DNA of 64,000 nt from Ignelater luminosus (lineage: Eukaryota; Arthropoda; Insecta; Coleoptera; Elateridae). The DNA lies in assembly GCA_011009095.1 (NCBI GenBank), contig VTPC01000810.1, positions 101,213 through 165,212 on the forward strand, given 5' to 3'. Of this stretch, positions 10,446-23,299 are shown piece by piece; the first letter of the stretch is position 1; each line of letters starts with the position of its first letter. The notes under the pieces were generated by a model. It saw only the letters and a program-made list of their open reading frames with translations, was not told the origin of the DNA and made no database searches. A program made the translations under genes and the position numbers.

Positions 10446-13400
10446 TGTTGAATACTTCTTAATCAAAGGTTGGGGTGGCCGAATTCCTAGAATTAATATT
10501 ATGTAAAACGAGACGAGCCATATACATCTCATCGATGGATGATTCTATAGTTTTTTTTGGCCTCGAAAAAAAATGACACGCGCCCAAATTCAAAGAATTG
10601 AAATTATTCTTACAATTTTTGAATGTGTTTTTAATTAGCGTCATTAAAAAGTTGACATATGTAAAAAATCTTTTGGTTTCTTGTTTTATTGATAACACGT
10701 GATTTGTATCAACTTGAAAATGTACACATTTTAGGTTGTAACATTGCTAAATTAAATTAGCATTAATGTAAATAAATCCAGACTAAAAATACTTATTTAG
10801 ACATTTTATATATCGCATTACTCATACAAATATCATCATCCACAATTAGGTTAAAAATAAAAATTTAAAAGAAATATGTCTTTTCGCAACAACATTTCAT
10901 CACGATAATTCTTCACTGCTTTTTGTTTAACCGACGGAGAAAGAAGTGAGTTACATCCAGGTGCTAGATTTCAAAGGGTGCCTGAGGTGTGTCAATGCAA
11001 TTTAAACCTCTTGTTTTACTTAAACAGTACTATTATGGTACTTGATGTTTCTCTTCTCACAAGAAATTGTCTATTTATGAGCGATTAATTCAGTTTAGGT
11101 AAGTGTTATTGTAAGAATATGGAATTCCAAGTTGTTTATTATACTGTCAGCTAGCAATGCTTTAAACAGTAGGCAAATAAATGTGTATCCTTCCAAATCT
11201 TAACAATCCCATAGATCAATTGCTTCCTCCTTTTCTAGTTACTTATGACTTTAATGCTCGAAGCTTTGCATAGGGATCGTTAATGGATCACATTATAGTG
11301 TTCAGAATACTAATAAGAACTGCCACACTCTAAGACGCCGCATTAGCCGGGTAAACTAGCAGTTCAGCATAGAAGTACAATACTTACATGGGCTTAGATT
11401 GGTTTCAGTTGTGGTTTGGGAAAAAGAACGCTGCGAGTATAAATACAAGATCTTTCCTCCAATCTTTCCCTTTAGCTTGTACCAGATATCTCTTTCCTGT
11501 GGCATGCTATGCTACGCAACACGAAGTTTCCCTTGTACCACTTAGGACTAATTGTGCATGTCTCTAGAAGAGACTAACAGCTTTCAGTTAACAATCCCTA
11601 TACTCCTTCGGCTCATTCTGAGCAACGAATCGATGGTTTTGAGAGAATATTTCTTAATCGAAAGTCTTACCTGCATGAGGTGCTCTGTGTTAGGTTGCAA
11701 CTTCAACTTTATTAGTAATTAAAAGTGGTTGGTGCTTTGCTGTTAGTTAAGCTTTATATGATCTGAGACGAAATAAAACCTGACAATTTGAACAATTAAG
11801 AAAACAAAATGACTTTAAAATTGTCTAGTGATGGCATTAATTATTATTATTAGATGGCCAGTAATCTACGAAATCTATCAAAGCCATTTCCGCATAGGTT
11901 TACATATTCTCTAAATATCTTGTTACCATTATCAACATGATGCTATTTGCAGGTTATGGATTTGTTCGTATTTCTCGTAATTGCCACATTTCTTTTAATC
12001 TCCTTTTTTGCTTAGAATATTACAACCGTCTACGCCTATGTGTTGGGTAGGTCAATCAAGTGTTCTGCCTTTTGGTCACATGGTCAAGATCAAGGTCAAT
12101 TCGATTACTACTTGCAAGTTTGGTTGTTTTACCTAGTTATTTGTTAAATAAACACTTTAATTAAATCCTAATTAAGTGTGAGTACCTTGAGATTCTTCAT
12201 CTCCTGAGTCAAATTAGAGTTACTTGGCTTAGTTTAACCAATACCCTGTTAGGGCTAAGAATTTCCAAGCTGCAGAAACGTCTAGTTAACTGTTCACTAC
12301 ACATTTTGTGCCAGTATAAAATAATCAATTCATCCAACTAAAGAGAAAGCAATTTCTTAGGTCACTTTCCATCAGATATAATGATTGAATCATCTTGGTA
12401 GTACAATAGTTCTACGTTTTCCAAAGTGTAAATTTCAACTAAAATTTTGCTAAACGGTGCCTTTCTTTTATTGCAAGCTTATCCCCACCATCCTAATCCA
12501 ATTTGGGCTGAGTTCTGGACAGAGAAAAACACTGGAACCATCACGAATTTATTTAAAAAGATTTGGTCGTTAAAGGCCGCATACACCATGTTCTTCCAAA
12601 CTTCTTTGTTTCATGCCAGTTATCTTCCAAACAGCCAAAAGTCTTTGAAAACAAAAAAGAGAAGTAAACTGTCTTATAGTGCCTACAGTGTCTTGGTAGT
12701 TTTCCTGTCAGCGTCAAAGATCACATTGCTGAGATTCACTATCTCAGAATAAGAATATTGAAACTATCAATGCAAAAGCAATGGTAGATGTAGTCGACAA
12801 GCGGGTACGTCTTCTGAGAGATGAAAAGAATAGTTCAATTTTGATCACTAATATAAATCATTGTAATCACGATTCAAGAGCAATTCCTTAGATATCTTCA
12901 TAAAATTCAGTGCAAAATTCTTCACAGTGTCAAAAGTTCTAAGAGTTACACGTAAATGAAATTTGAAAAAAGCTCGAAAAATCCATTTAAATTGAATTTC
13001 TATGTACTTTTTCATTTATTAGATCAGTAGCCGCTTTGAGAGGACTTTTACGGATAGACAATTTGGTTCTTGCATTATTTTTGCAAAAATATCAAGATTC
13101 TTCCACAGCAGCGTTTCCCAAAATTACCATCAGGATAATAAAATATTAGATGAGCTTTTAAAATGAAAGATTTTAAGTAAACAGTAGCTTTTAAGATTTT
13201 TCACTTTTAGAAATGTCTTATAATTTCTTGATACCGATGATACTTACTACATGATTTACTAACGTTCATCACGACATTCTTGTCTCGCAATGTTGATACC
13301 TGATTTAATTTGAGGAGCTACCGTGACGCAAGTGAAGCGTTGTCGGTCGTTAGGCAAGCTTAAGAGATATCACAGTTGAGCAGGCTCATGTTGTGTGAAC

Positions 13401-16400
13401 CAATTTCTTGTCATTTTGAGGTTGATATCTCGTGAGCTTGCCGTATTCTATTGTGCACAGATTTCGAGACAAGAATGCTCCAAAGTATAAATTCGTTACG
13501 CCCCTTAAGGAGCCTGCGGTTTGCAAGTCGAATGCAAACCAGTAATCATGTGTAGCTTTGCAATGATACTTACAGGTGCTGCAACCTCCATATTTTTTCC
13601 ACTACACCATACTACAATTCACAAATGACACCCTCTTGTGAGCACTTTCATCTTCCGCCATTGTTCAGAGTATTTACTAAAAATTTTGTTTTGGATACTG
13701 TGCAAGTGTCGCGCTGTCGTTGTCAGTCAGACTTGTTCAAGTGCACTGGATCTTCAAAAGCCATCCATCTTTTTCTGTGGAACTGCAACATGCAATGTTG
13801 TCTTCTTGCTGTTCAAGAATGGATTTGTTATTCGGGATTAACCAATATCACTACTACCTTCCATAAGGTTTGTTTTCAAACCTGTAACTCAAAGAAAAAA
13901 GTACACCCAGTGTAGACATATCATCAGCAAAGCAACTGAGTTACCTACGACAGCAAAGTGGTGGTGTGCAAATTGCATGGGTTCTATTAAATCGTTAACT
14001 CAGCACTATACTATAGGCATATTTTTACTATTACCAGGATTGTTTGTACCTTTCGCACAAAGTATCTCAGTTCAGCAAACGTAGATAAATAAGTGCTAAG
14101 CAGTTTTCTTTCCATTTTGTCTACTTTTCTCTTGCCAGAATTATACAGAATTCATTCTATTTTATATTTTTCCAACTTGCTTGTTTTTCTTGCGGTTGTA
14201 CAAATTCCGTTTGCAATCTATCTGGGTCTAGTATTTTTCTGCAAACTGGGACAATTGTTTCTAGAATATATTTTCTGTATTTTTCTTCTAAATGCTGCCT
14301 AAGATTCTGTTCTAGTGTGCTTTTGGCCAGCTTGGCTTGATTTCCTGTTCAAGTTCTTTCTGCTCACAACCAAGCCCAAAGGTTGTACCGGTTCGATGTG
14401 ACCACCTTGACTAAAATAACTCTCACTTATCAAAATAGAGGTAGTCACAACCCATCGTTTAGTCATTTACTTAACTGTTTTCGTAGTTAGTTTTGCTTTT
14501 GGTAATTAGTTCGGTTGCAATAATTTGAAGTTATCTAGTTGGGTTTGCGTAACTTTAAAGAATTTTCTTCTTTCGTCATATTTAATTTTTTAAGGCAATT
14601 GCAGAGGAATGTACTCTATACCGACTACTGATATTCCACAAGCAAAACAATTATCTTTTATGGAATTTCAACTTTTTCAGAGGTTGCAACTTTCGAAAAC
14701 AAAAGAGTAAATATGTACAATCTATGTCACTGAAAAACATACAAAGCGAATTATTCACCGATATCAAAATTAAGTAAGCGTTTCCTTAAAACAAATCCGG
14801 ATTTATGGGGTATCTTCAGAGTAAAACAAAAAGCAATCCCAAGAATGTTTTCTTTATGTTACAATCTAAATTCTCTATCATTCTGCGTTTGCTGACTTTC
14901 CATATTCCTGTTCGTTACAAAGGTGTTTGGTTTTAAAGAAAACGTTCAATTTTTAGTGAATATCTAGAAAATCATGGATTGGTTTAAAGAAACAAAAACA
15001 ACAATAAATTGATCTCTAAAATAGGCAGATTTTTCTCTACTTTACCGGTTGCCATACTTTGTAGTTCTTTTCTGGTAATTTGGTTTTTCCCACTTGTGGA
15101 TTTTATGCGAGAGAGAAAAGAATAGAAAGACCTATGCCAGAAAAGTACCTAATCAGCAGTTACGTATAAACAACAGCCAACTTCGGAACCGAATTAAAAA
15201 TAATATTATGACCAAGAGGAATTTATTATTATGAATGCAATGAATCATGATGTTGAATTTGTTTATTAAACTCTGTGGCATTTAAAGTATTGAAATTATG
15301 CAACAGAGAAAAAAGGATGTAAATAGTATTTTGTTTGCTTATTTTAGAAAAGCGGACAAATCTATCAACAGTCAAGAACATACGAATTTTAATTTTTATT
15401 ATCCAAAATTTAACGATCATTTCAGGTTATTTGTTTAAAGCAGCAACCAGCTCCAGATACATATCCCCATTACTTGTCAAACTGTGAATGACATTTTAAT
15501 GGTCACGACAATAAAATTTTTAAACCTCGCCTTTCACCCTATTGACTATGAACGCGTTTTATAATTTCCTAAACCAAATAGGGTGCGTGTGCGTTGTATA
15601 CATGCTTGGTTTTAGTAATAAATATAAAGCAAATAAATACAAAGAAAAAATGTTCTGGAGACTTAAAAAAATTAAAAATTAATTTTGAGAACTGGTATGT
15701 GTAACACACGTCACACTTCGGACATCTAAAAAGCATCAGATTTCACACCCTAAACGTATCAATATCATTTGAAAATTAGAATATTAGAAACAGTGACATT
15801 TTTAGTGGTTTTTAACATGACATTTAATATTCTACTAAAGCTGTTTCTATTTTAAAAAAATGCAAAACGAATTCGAAACCTTCACTCCCAGGGAAAAACA
15901 ATTTAATTATTTTATCAACCAGACTGCCAAGTTTACGTCTACCCCAAGCAAAAGGTGCCGATGAAGATAAGGGACGATGCATAACAGCTTATCAAGATTT
16001 AAATGCAAGGTAAATAAACAAAAGCAAACTGCAAGTGCACTTAATAAAACGTTCACAGAACAGAATTATCATCTGACGGACTTCCGGCCACGGGAAAACT
16101 TTAAGATTTGCTGACGAGATGACTAGCTCTCTAGTTATCTCACCTAAAATATTTCGTTTCGTTTTTTAAATTATAACGTCTGTGTCGGGTTTTACTGACT
16201 ATGATTTTATAAAGTAAATAAGTTTGTCTGGCATTACTGAATTAGTTACCTTATCGATCGTAAACAACAAAATATTCGCTACTTATGCACTAACACGGGT
16301 TCCACCGTTTAGCGTACTGTTAATTGAGTTGTATAACGGCAGGTTTATCTTGAGCTATTTGGTTTTTTATTTCTTCAGTAATACGAGTACCATTATGGGC

Positions 16401-17229
16401 ACTATCACTTATCATTATGGCTCAAGACGCTAAGGTATTTTGCAGACCCTTGTAGCGTTTCATGGAAACGTGGTCCAAATTTTATTGATTCCCCCCACGT
16501 TTATTGTTTCTAAACCTTTCTTGATATCGTCTACGTTTACGTAATCTTCTTTAAAAATGTATTTGTATGATTTAACACATTCACTATTTATACTAAATTT
16601 TGACCCATCTTCTTTCAACAAAACGTTACGGTAGGTTTTTTACTCATAAACTTCTAATAACTTTCCTATCTTAAGTCACCAAGGTGTTTATTGATCTGTC
16701 TACATTAATTTTTCCATTTTTACTTTTGGTTTACACTTTGTTTACTTTCCCCATGTCTACAGTACAAATACAGAGCGTTTCAACAATCTTCAGATGGAGG
16801 ACAGTGTTGTTATTGGCAAAAAAGAAGAGAAAAATATTGCTTAGCAAAGTTTAAAGAACGATTACCTCTGTGTTGCAAGACTATTTTCAACCATACGGGG
16901 TGACTCATAAACGCGTGGCATACCGACCGTTTGTTTGCTTTTTTTTAGGGAACACTCCATATATCTTGGTGTTTTCTTACTTCTAGTTTATTGCTGATTA
17001 ACAGCAATGTAACACTATAGAGATCTAAACCTTAACATTTTGACTTGATTCACTTGGCATCTTACTTCTATGAAAGTAAACTTCGATCTATGCAGCCATT
17101 ACTCAAAGTTCATTTGGATAGGTTTCCTTTGATATTAATACTACCTATCTTGAAGCAATAGTTTTCTGCTATACCGGGGGTATATCTAACTATTAAGTTT
17201 CATCTGCTACTTTGATTTTAATTTTATAA
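10446..17229. other. Long AT-rich intergenic stretch
   Basis: Nearly 7 kb holds no open frame that resembles a known protein. The longest is 101 codons (12447-12752) and it looks like chance. A 35-nt segment at 11064-11098 (plus) and a 43-nt one at 11388-11430 (minus) each have good acceptor and donor sites and one open frame. They cannot be linked to anything and were not called as genes. There are no obvious terminal repeats or satellites. Confidence 0.4.
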
Positions 17230-17596
17230 TGTTACGTTTTAACAAAACGTGTATTTATTTTTAATATTATTATTTTTACTTAGTTTATTACAATTTATTT
17301 TCAGTATTTATTTACACTAACTTATTTATTTATTTATGCACAGAAGAATTTATTTATCACTATTTAACATTTATTTCGTTCGTAATTACTAGCTGATTGA
17401 CTGTAGAACTGCCTTCGGTTCGATCAACGCAGCCTTATATTCGTTCCCGCGTTAGTTCTCGATGGGGCTAGAAGATTCCCGCCATTTTCCTGCACATTCG
17501 ACTCTGGATAGTTCGAGACTTCTTCGGCGCATTCTACCAGCTTGTTCACGACTATTCGGGAGATTTTCTAGTATATTCTAGGGGTGGCGCGTTACA
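17230..17596 (-). mobile_element. Solo LTR of a Ty3/Gypsy-type retrotransposon (fossil)
   Basis: The 367-bp segment starts with TGTAACGCGCC and ends with CGTAACA on the minus strand, which gives the usual TG...CA ends and a short terminal inverted repeat. It is flanked by a perfect 4-bp target duplication, ATAA (17226-17229 and 17597-17600). A GC-richer first half followed by 'atataagg' and then an AATAAA-rich part fits the promoter and polyadenylation layout of an insect LTR. No internal region or second LTR is nearby, so this is the product of recombination between two LTRs. The intact duplication suggests a moderately recent insertion. Confidence 0.85.
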
Positions 17597-17600
17597 ATAA

Positions 17601-18314
17601 GTTGGTCGAAGTTTTCCTCTTAATGACTCTTCGCTTTCTGTAATTTACGACAACAAATATGCATCCAAGAAATTCCAAATTCTCGAAAAACATGAAAACC
17701 AAAATTACAGCTGAAAATTGGTGTTTAGATGTGGATTCTGTGTAACAGAAGATTGACGTGTGATATCAAACGAAAACCAGTTTCATGCCTTATTAAATTG
17801 CAGCAAAAAAACAGAGTGTTTTATTTAAAAGAAGATCAGAAGAACTAACGATTTACTTTTCTCCTTTTCATCCTGTATGATTAGACCATCCAAATGAAAT
17901 TAAAACAAAGCAAATAAGTCACCAAAGGCAGCTGACTATTACCAGAGTTATTACTTGGAGATTAGATGCGGAACGACAAAGAATCACAAGTAGAAGTACG
18001 CAGCAGAACCCGGAGATGAATAGTGAGATGAGAATCCCGATGGAAAGCCCACACAAATCAGAAAGCACGAAACTAACCGTCGCATCAGCTGTGGTTCAGA
18101 CTTATTGGATGGTCTCGTTTTGTCTCTGTGATCTGGTACTTGGGAGGCAGGCGTTAGTTAGTGGTGTGGTGATCAAAATGGGACGCTAGCCAAAGTTCTC
18201 GTCTAGCCGAACAACATGGAACACTGATCAGCCCGCAATATAAACTACGCGAAGGTGGTGTAGAATGGCAGGAAAAAGCATGAAAGCAATCATAGTCATA
18301 ACGAGCCAACAGGA
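17601..18314. other. Spacer between the LTR and the tandem duplication
   Basis: The sequence is of mixed composition, with a 74-codon minus-strand open frame (18154-18378) running into the first tandem unit. It may belong to the same unidentified repeat as the duplication. Nothing else was recognised. Confidence 0.35.
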
Positions 18315-19120
18315 ACGTCAATAACAGACAAAACCCAACGTAGAACTCAGGGACCAGGAGCGTGTCATAGGTGAGCATTGAGTATAGCGCTGAATATCAT
18401 CCAGTCAATGCAACGGAAGAGGAACGAAACAGTAACACAGCTTTATTCGCAAAATCGTTAGTTAGAACCCTGACCTGGTCGTTGTTGGTGATCTGTGTTT
18501 TGCTTTTGATAGAGCGGCGTCGGAAGGCAAAATAAAGAGTTTCTGCACGTGGAACTTTGGTGACTTGCATGGTGTCGACAAACATCCATCGTAAAACCAA
18601 CCTAGGAAAAGCGGGCAGTTTGGTGGCGGCTGTAGACGGCATCTTCCCGTAGCGGCGGCGTAGCGTCCTTCTTTGTCAACTGTAGAGATGCTCAAACTCA
18701 GACTAGATGTTCCAATGTAAATAACGGACAAAACCCGACGTAGAATTCAAGACCAGGAGCGTTGTTTCAAGAATTCGTAGTGTCATAAGTGAGCGATGAG
18801 TATAGCGCTGAAGATCATCTAGTCAACATAACAGAACAGGAACGAAACAGTTTTGTTCGCAAAATCATTAGTTAGAACCCTGACCTGCTCATTGTTGCTG
18901 ATCTGTGTTTTGCTTTTGATAGAACGGTGTCGAACGGCAAAATGAAGAGTTTCTGCACGTGGGACTTTGGTGACTTGCATGGTGTCGACGATCCATCGTA
19001 AAACCAACCTAGGAAAAGCGGGCAGTTTGGTGACGGCTGTAGACGGCATCTTCCCGTAGCGGCGACGCGGCGTAGCGTCCTTGTCAACTGTAGAGATGCT
19101 CAGACCCAAACTAGATGTTC
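18315..19120. repeat. Two-copy tandem duplication, unit about 400 bp
   Basis: Unit 1 (about 18315-18716) and unit 2 (about 18718-19120) both run from 'aataac(a/g)gacaaaaccc' to 'agatgttcca' and are clearly more than 80% identical by eye. Conserved landmarks are 'gagtatagcgctgaa', 'ttagttagaaccctgacctg', 'gtttctgcacgtg' and 'aggaaaagcgggcagtttgg'. In both units the minus strand keeps a long open frame starting MPSTA(A/V)TKLPAFPRLVLRW. The units also differ by a 3-nt indel within this frame, which leaves it open. I cannot tell whether this is a protein, a satellite or part of an old element. It has no link in sequence to the solo LTR to its left. Confidence 0.8.
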
Positions 19121-19413
19121 CAAATTTTGGCGAGGCTGGCGGATCGCTCTAATGACAGGAATAGGAATAGTAGAGACACCGGACTCTGATCCAGATGTAA
19201 TCATTCTGTTCAGTTTTCTTCCATAGTATCTTTTCATACAAATATTTTTACAAATAATGACACCATCCTCCATCCAGATTGTTGGATACTCTGTATATCT
19301 TGCTATCTACAGCCCCTTTAATAGAACAACGGTTTGACATGGTTCTTTCAAATTCTGTCAAATTATTCGTAAGAATATTGGATACTACTTTTTATTACTC
19401 GTGGTTAACTCGA
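19121..19413. other. Spacer, nothing recognised
   Basis: About 290 bp separate the tandem duplication from the first 128-bp repeat. No feature was found. Confidence 0.4.
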
Positions 19414-19541
19414 GCTAGGTTTTATCACAATTATTTTCTTGAACTATTGATATTTCATTAATGATTATTATCCTGCCTTTAATAATACACAGATATCAAC
19501 GGACAGGAATCAGTTTTTCTTTTAATTATTAAAGTGGACAG
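19414..19541 (+). repeat. 128-bp dispersed repeat, copy 1
   Basis: The copy runs from 'gctaggttttatcacaatta' to 'aaagtggacag'. It is 128 bp long and matches copy 2 at 21202-21329 with five differences by my count, all transitions (about 96% identity). The flanking sequences differ, so the repeat edges are sharp. It has no inverted termini and no visible target duplication. Confidence 0.85.
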
Positions 19542-20828
19542 GGGATGATTTGAACCGATGAACTCTTATAGTATGTTTTCTTTCTATAATATCTATCCAA
19601 GTACTTGAAAAGTTGGTAATTTCGGTTGTAATGCCTTGTCTCTAAGAATCATCATAATATCTTGATGCTTCCCGATCTTTTATTGAGATCACTAGGTATT
19701 TTCTAATGACAAGCAAACCATTAGCCTTTTGCTCTTTATGCAAGTTATCATACAGCCAGCAATGAATCTAATTATCTTTATACACCTTAGACATAAAATG
19801 GACTCCTTGTAGAAATTTCCATTTTCCAAAAATTGTAGAATTTCATATTTTACTCAAAAACAACGCATCACACAAAAAAAGTACAACAGTAATAAGTCTA
19901 AACCTGTAATACAGAGGACCAAGATTCTTCTAGATTTGCCGATAGTTTGGACCGATACTCTGTTGCTTTGCTTGTAACTAGTGGATTTCTGACACTAACT
20001 ACTTATACTAGTCAGTTAAAATTTCTTTACAGAGTACCAAGCAGAACTTCTGTAAATTATTTTGCTCTACACATTGATTTCAATACCGAACAAACCGTAT
20101 ATCCTATCAATGGCAATGTAGAGATACAGGGTGGCCTGTTCTAATTGTTCTATTCTACCAAACTCTTAATTTTGAAAATATTCTTTGACCGAATACAAGA
20201 AAATGTAAGGTAAAATCTTAGAAGAACAAGAAAAGGAACTCTTCCAATATCAATCTAAATAAACTTCCTGGAAGATAATATTTGTAATATGTGAAAAGTC
20301 TAGGTTCTGACATTGCAATTATTAAATTTGTAGTTTTTCATTTATTATTTAATTCCAATACATTGTGTATTTAATATATTTTGGTGGAAGTCCCTGAAGC
20401 GCCAGGTCTTCTCTGTAATAGGGATTCTACTAGGATAAAACTGAATAAAAATCGTATTCATAGCAAAGAGCACCATTTTCGAGCTTACGGTTATATGATA
20501 TAACAAACGTGAAAAGGCACCACCTACTCATAACCATACATTCTACAGAACTGGGCTTTTGAGCATAACTGGATAATAAGAGCATGGAAAAATTGAAAGA
20601 CGTCTTAATTTTGAATTCCTTAATATCCATTATACATATACAATACAAGACCAATACTATTTTCTTGTTTAGTTTTTATTCTACTGTCGTACGCGATCTA
20701 CAATAAAACACTGTAGTGTTTTGTCAAATTTTATAATTTAAAACCGTTAAGGAATAGTTTTAAATGGTCATAAGCCAAGTTTACTGAGAAATCTATAACT
20801 TGGTTGTAGAGGTAATACCATTTAAATA
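19542..20828. other. AT-rich DNA between the 128-bp repeats
   Basis: No genes were recognised; the open frames are short. At 20126 the word 'tacagggtggcctgtt' resembles the left tip of the TACAGGG-type MITEs, but no matching right tip was found. Confidence 0.4.
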
Positions 20829-21007
20829 CAGTCGAACTTCGATAACTCGAACCCGAGGGTAAAGAAAAGACACTTCGAGCAATCAAATCTTTAACTAATC
20901 AAGGTATTTTTACATAAATGCACGTACGTATAAATTGGTCGTTTGAAATAAGTTAGATTTATCAAGGATTTTACGTTATCGAGATTCGAGTTATCGAAGT
21001 TCGGCTG
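20829..21007. mobile_element. Pogo/Tigger-type MITE, 179 bp
   Basis: The inverted ends are nearly perfect over 23 bp. The left reads CAGTCGAACTTCGATAACTC, and the right is its reverse complement with one mismatch (CAGCCG...). The tip CAGT-GAAC-TCGATAAC is characteristic of pogo/Tigger elements. The left flank is TA, as expected for the target site; the right flank is TC, so the duplication has mutated. The interior is short and non-coding, so this is a non-autonomous copy. Confidence 0.8.
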
Positions 21008-21201
21008 TCTTTTAAATATTCATTAGAATAGTCACACAATAGGAAACTATAACTCATACTCAAACTCATTTAATCATTAAACAGGAAGGCGCAACAATAA
21101 CAAAACAACAAAATTAGTTTTCAATAAATAAATTCGGAAAGTTGAAAGAAACGTTATCTTATAATACTTCCGCAGAGTATTATCTTCCGTTGTTTCCAAT
21201 C

Positions 21202-21329
21202 GCTAGGTTTTATCACAATTATTTTCTTGAACTATTGATATTTCATTAATAATTATTATTCTGCTTTTAATAATACACAGATATCAACGGACAGGAGTCA
21301 GTTTTTCTTTTAATCATTAAAGTGGACAG
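21202..21329 (+). repeat. 128-bp dispersed repeat, copy 2
   Basis: This is the direct-orientation partner of 19414-19541, of identical length, with only transition differences. The two copies bracket about 1.66 kb that includes the pogo-type MITE. Confidence 0.85.
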
Positions 21330-23299
21330 TAGATCAGGCTAATGATCAAAGATGAGAATTGGTAAATTAAAATGCTCGTTACTTTAGTTTTAGCAGCTTC
21401 ATTCAAGGAGAGAATGGTTCTTCTATGTACACGAAGTGTGAATGGAAAAAAGTTGCATAACATCAATTCTGTTAGCCCTGGTGAAAACTGTAAAGTCCCC
21501 CAAGAGGCTGCTGAAGAAAAAAACCTTTCCTCATTTCTCAAAAAATATATTATGTGATCCACATACGTACTTCATTTCAAAGTTTTTTCTTGACTTCCAA
21601 CCAACCACGTGCTACTTTTCCTATTGCGGTTTCCCTATTTGCGGTCCTATGGTCATATCACCAGTGTATTCTGTATGAGGCGTATATCAAAATGCGTCTT
21701 ACTCAAAGTAGTCTGCAACTTACACGCCTTTGCTTCTTGACAGTCAGACAGACACAATTGCGAGAGGCCACACTAAGCCTGTTTTAGACTTCTGGATTAA
21801 CAATAAAAGCATTCGGTAATTCAGCTACTCTTCAGAGTACATAATCTTACTGTTATAAAAATCCAAGACTTCGGAAACCGTTCCGTCGTGGGAACCTTCT
21901 TAGGGCCACAAAGACTGCATCCTTTTTTATCTTCAGTTTATTATGCCAATGTAATCAAATTAATAGTTCCAAAGCCAAACCCTATCCTCCTAAAACTGAT
22001 TTTTTTAAATCTCATTGTGACTCATTAGTAACTTGATATTCAGGTTTCAATTACCCTAAGAACGTGTTACCAAGGCTGCTGTCGTCAAAATGTAACCTAG
22101 AACATACCACAACTTGTAAAATCTGTTACTTAAAGTAGTGGAATTTATACTTACCCTAACATAAATTCTTAGAAATAGGCACGTTATGTACTATGTATGT
22201 TTCTGAAATATGAAAACTTAGCATTTGTAAAAGTATGACTTTGACATTGTTGGCGCTTTATTCCTGGACAAACAAATGTCTACTCTTGCTTAGATAGCTT
22301 CTTCTCTTGCAGACACGCTAAGACATCCCCAATAACATTGGTTTGAGTCTGAAAGTTTCCCTAAATTCTATAGAATGGTCACCAAAACTACATCCAACTA
22401 GAAAGACCAAAGAACTATGTGTAGAACGTACAATGAGAATATGGCAGGGAACACGTCATGGATGAAGACAAAGCCCCACGCATCCAATAAGATGACTTAC
22501 AAATGGCTAAAATAGAAAATAAAACTTTCAGAGAATAAGTCAGGCTTTAAAGATCAAACCCATATCGATACTACAGTACAATCATCAAGAAACGGCCTTT
22601 TTTCCAAATTCAGTAACAAAATTAAGTTAACTCGCCAGAAATCTTTCTTTTTCTCCCAAAGAGAAAGAGAGCTCTCTATAAACAAAGTTGCTGCTTGTCT
22701 ATCGCATTAGAAGATGCGGTTAATTTTGATGGGCGAATCTGCATTAAAACAAAAAACATTTAGATACCGTCATTGAGACTTTTGGTGACTTTCCATAATC
22801 TCAGTAGGACTTCAATCATTTTCACCCGCTTGTTTTTTCAGGTTTCAGGCTTTGAGGTTCATGAAAAGATAGGCTAATTGTTAAATGATCTTTAAAGAAT
22901 ATTATTTAAGACAAAAACCCTGCTCGAACGAACGCCGACTTTGATAGGACTAATGGTACTGACATGTCCTGCCTTAGTTCTGTCAGATAATATTAAATAC
23001 TACTGCTCGGTTTTCATTGTTGCGAGTGGTGGTATGAGGTATACAACATCTCAGCATGACCTAAGACAGACTTGGCAAGATGTGGTAGTACTAAGGCAGG
23101 ATTTTGCAGAACTTGGGCAAGATGCAAAAAGAGAGTTATTGGAAAGAAATTCCTTTCAAAACGAATATCAAACAATAAATTCATTAATTCCTGAGAATCC
23201 GGACAGTCCGAATTAATATTTAGTGATGTCAGGACATATTTTACACCTTTTTTCCATGGTATTACTGTTAAAAGGATTTTTTGAGTTTTTTTGTTTACT
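21330..23299. other. AT-rich DNA with small palindromic words
   Basis: No named gene was found. A 91-codon open frame (22941-23216) starts MIGLMVLTCPALVLSDNI and resembles no family I know. The words 'tcctgccttagt' (about 22967) and 'actaaggcagga' (about 23091) form a 12-bp inverted repeat around part of it. Confidence 0.35.

Noticed and set aside
11064-11098. 35-nt plus-strand segment with strong acceptor and donor (KLSIYERLIQF)
   Set aside because: Isolated; no partner exon found, and such short matches are expected by chance in 64 kb.
12447-12752. 101-codon plus-strand open frame
   Set aside because: The residue pattern looks random, and neither strand resembles a known family.
18315-19120. 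Idea that the two ~400-bp units are the LTR pair of one retrotransposon
   Set aside because: They are directly adjacent with no internal region, and lack TG...CA ends and a target duplication.
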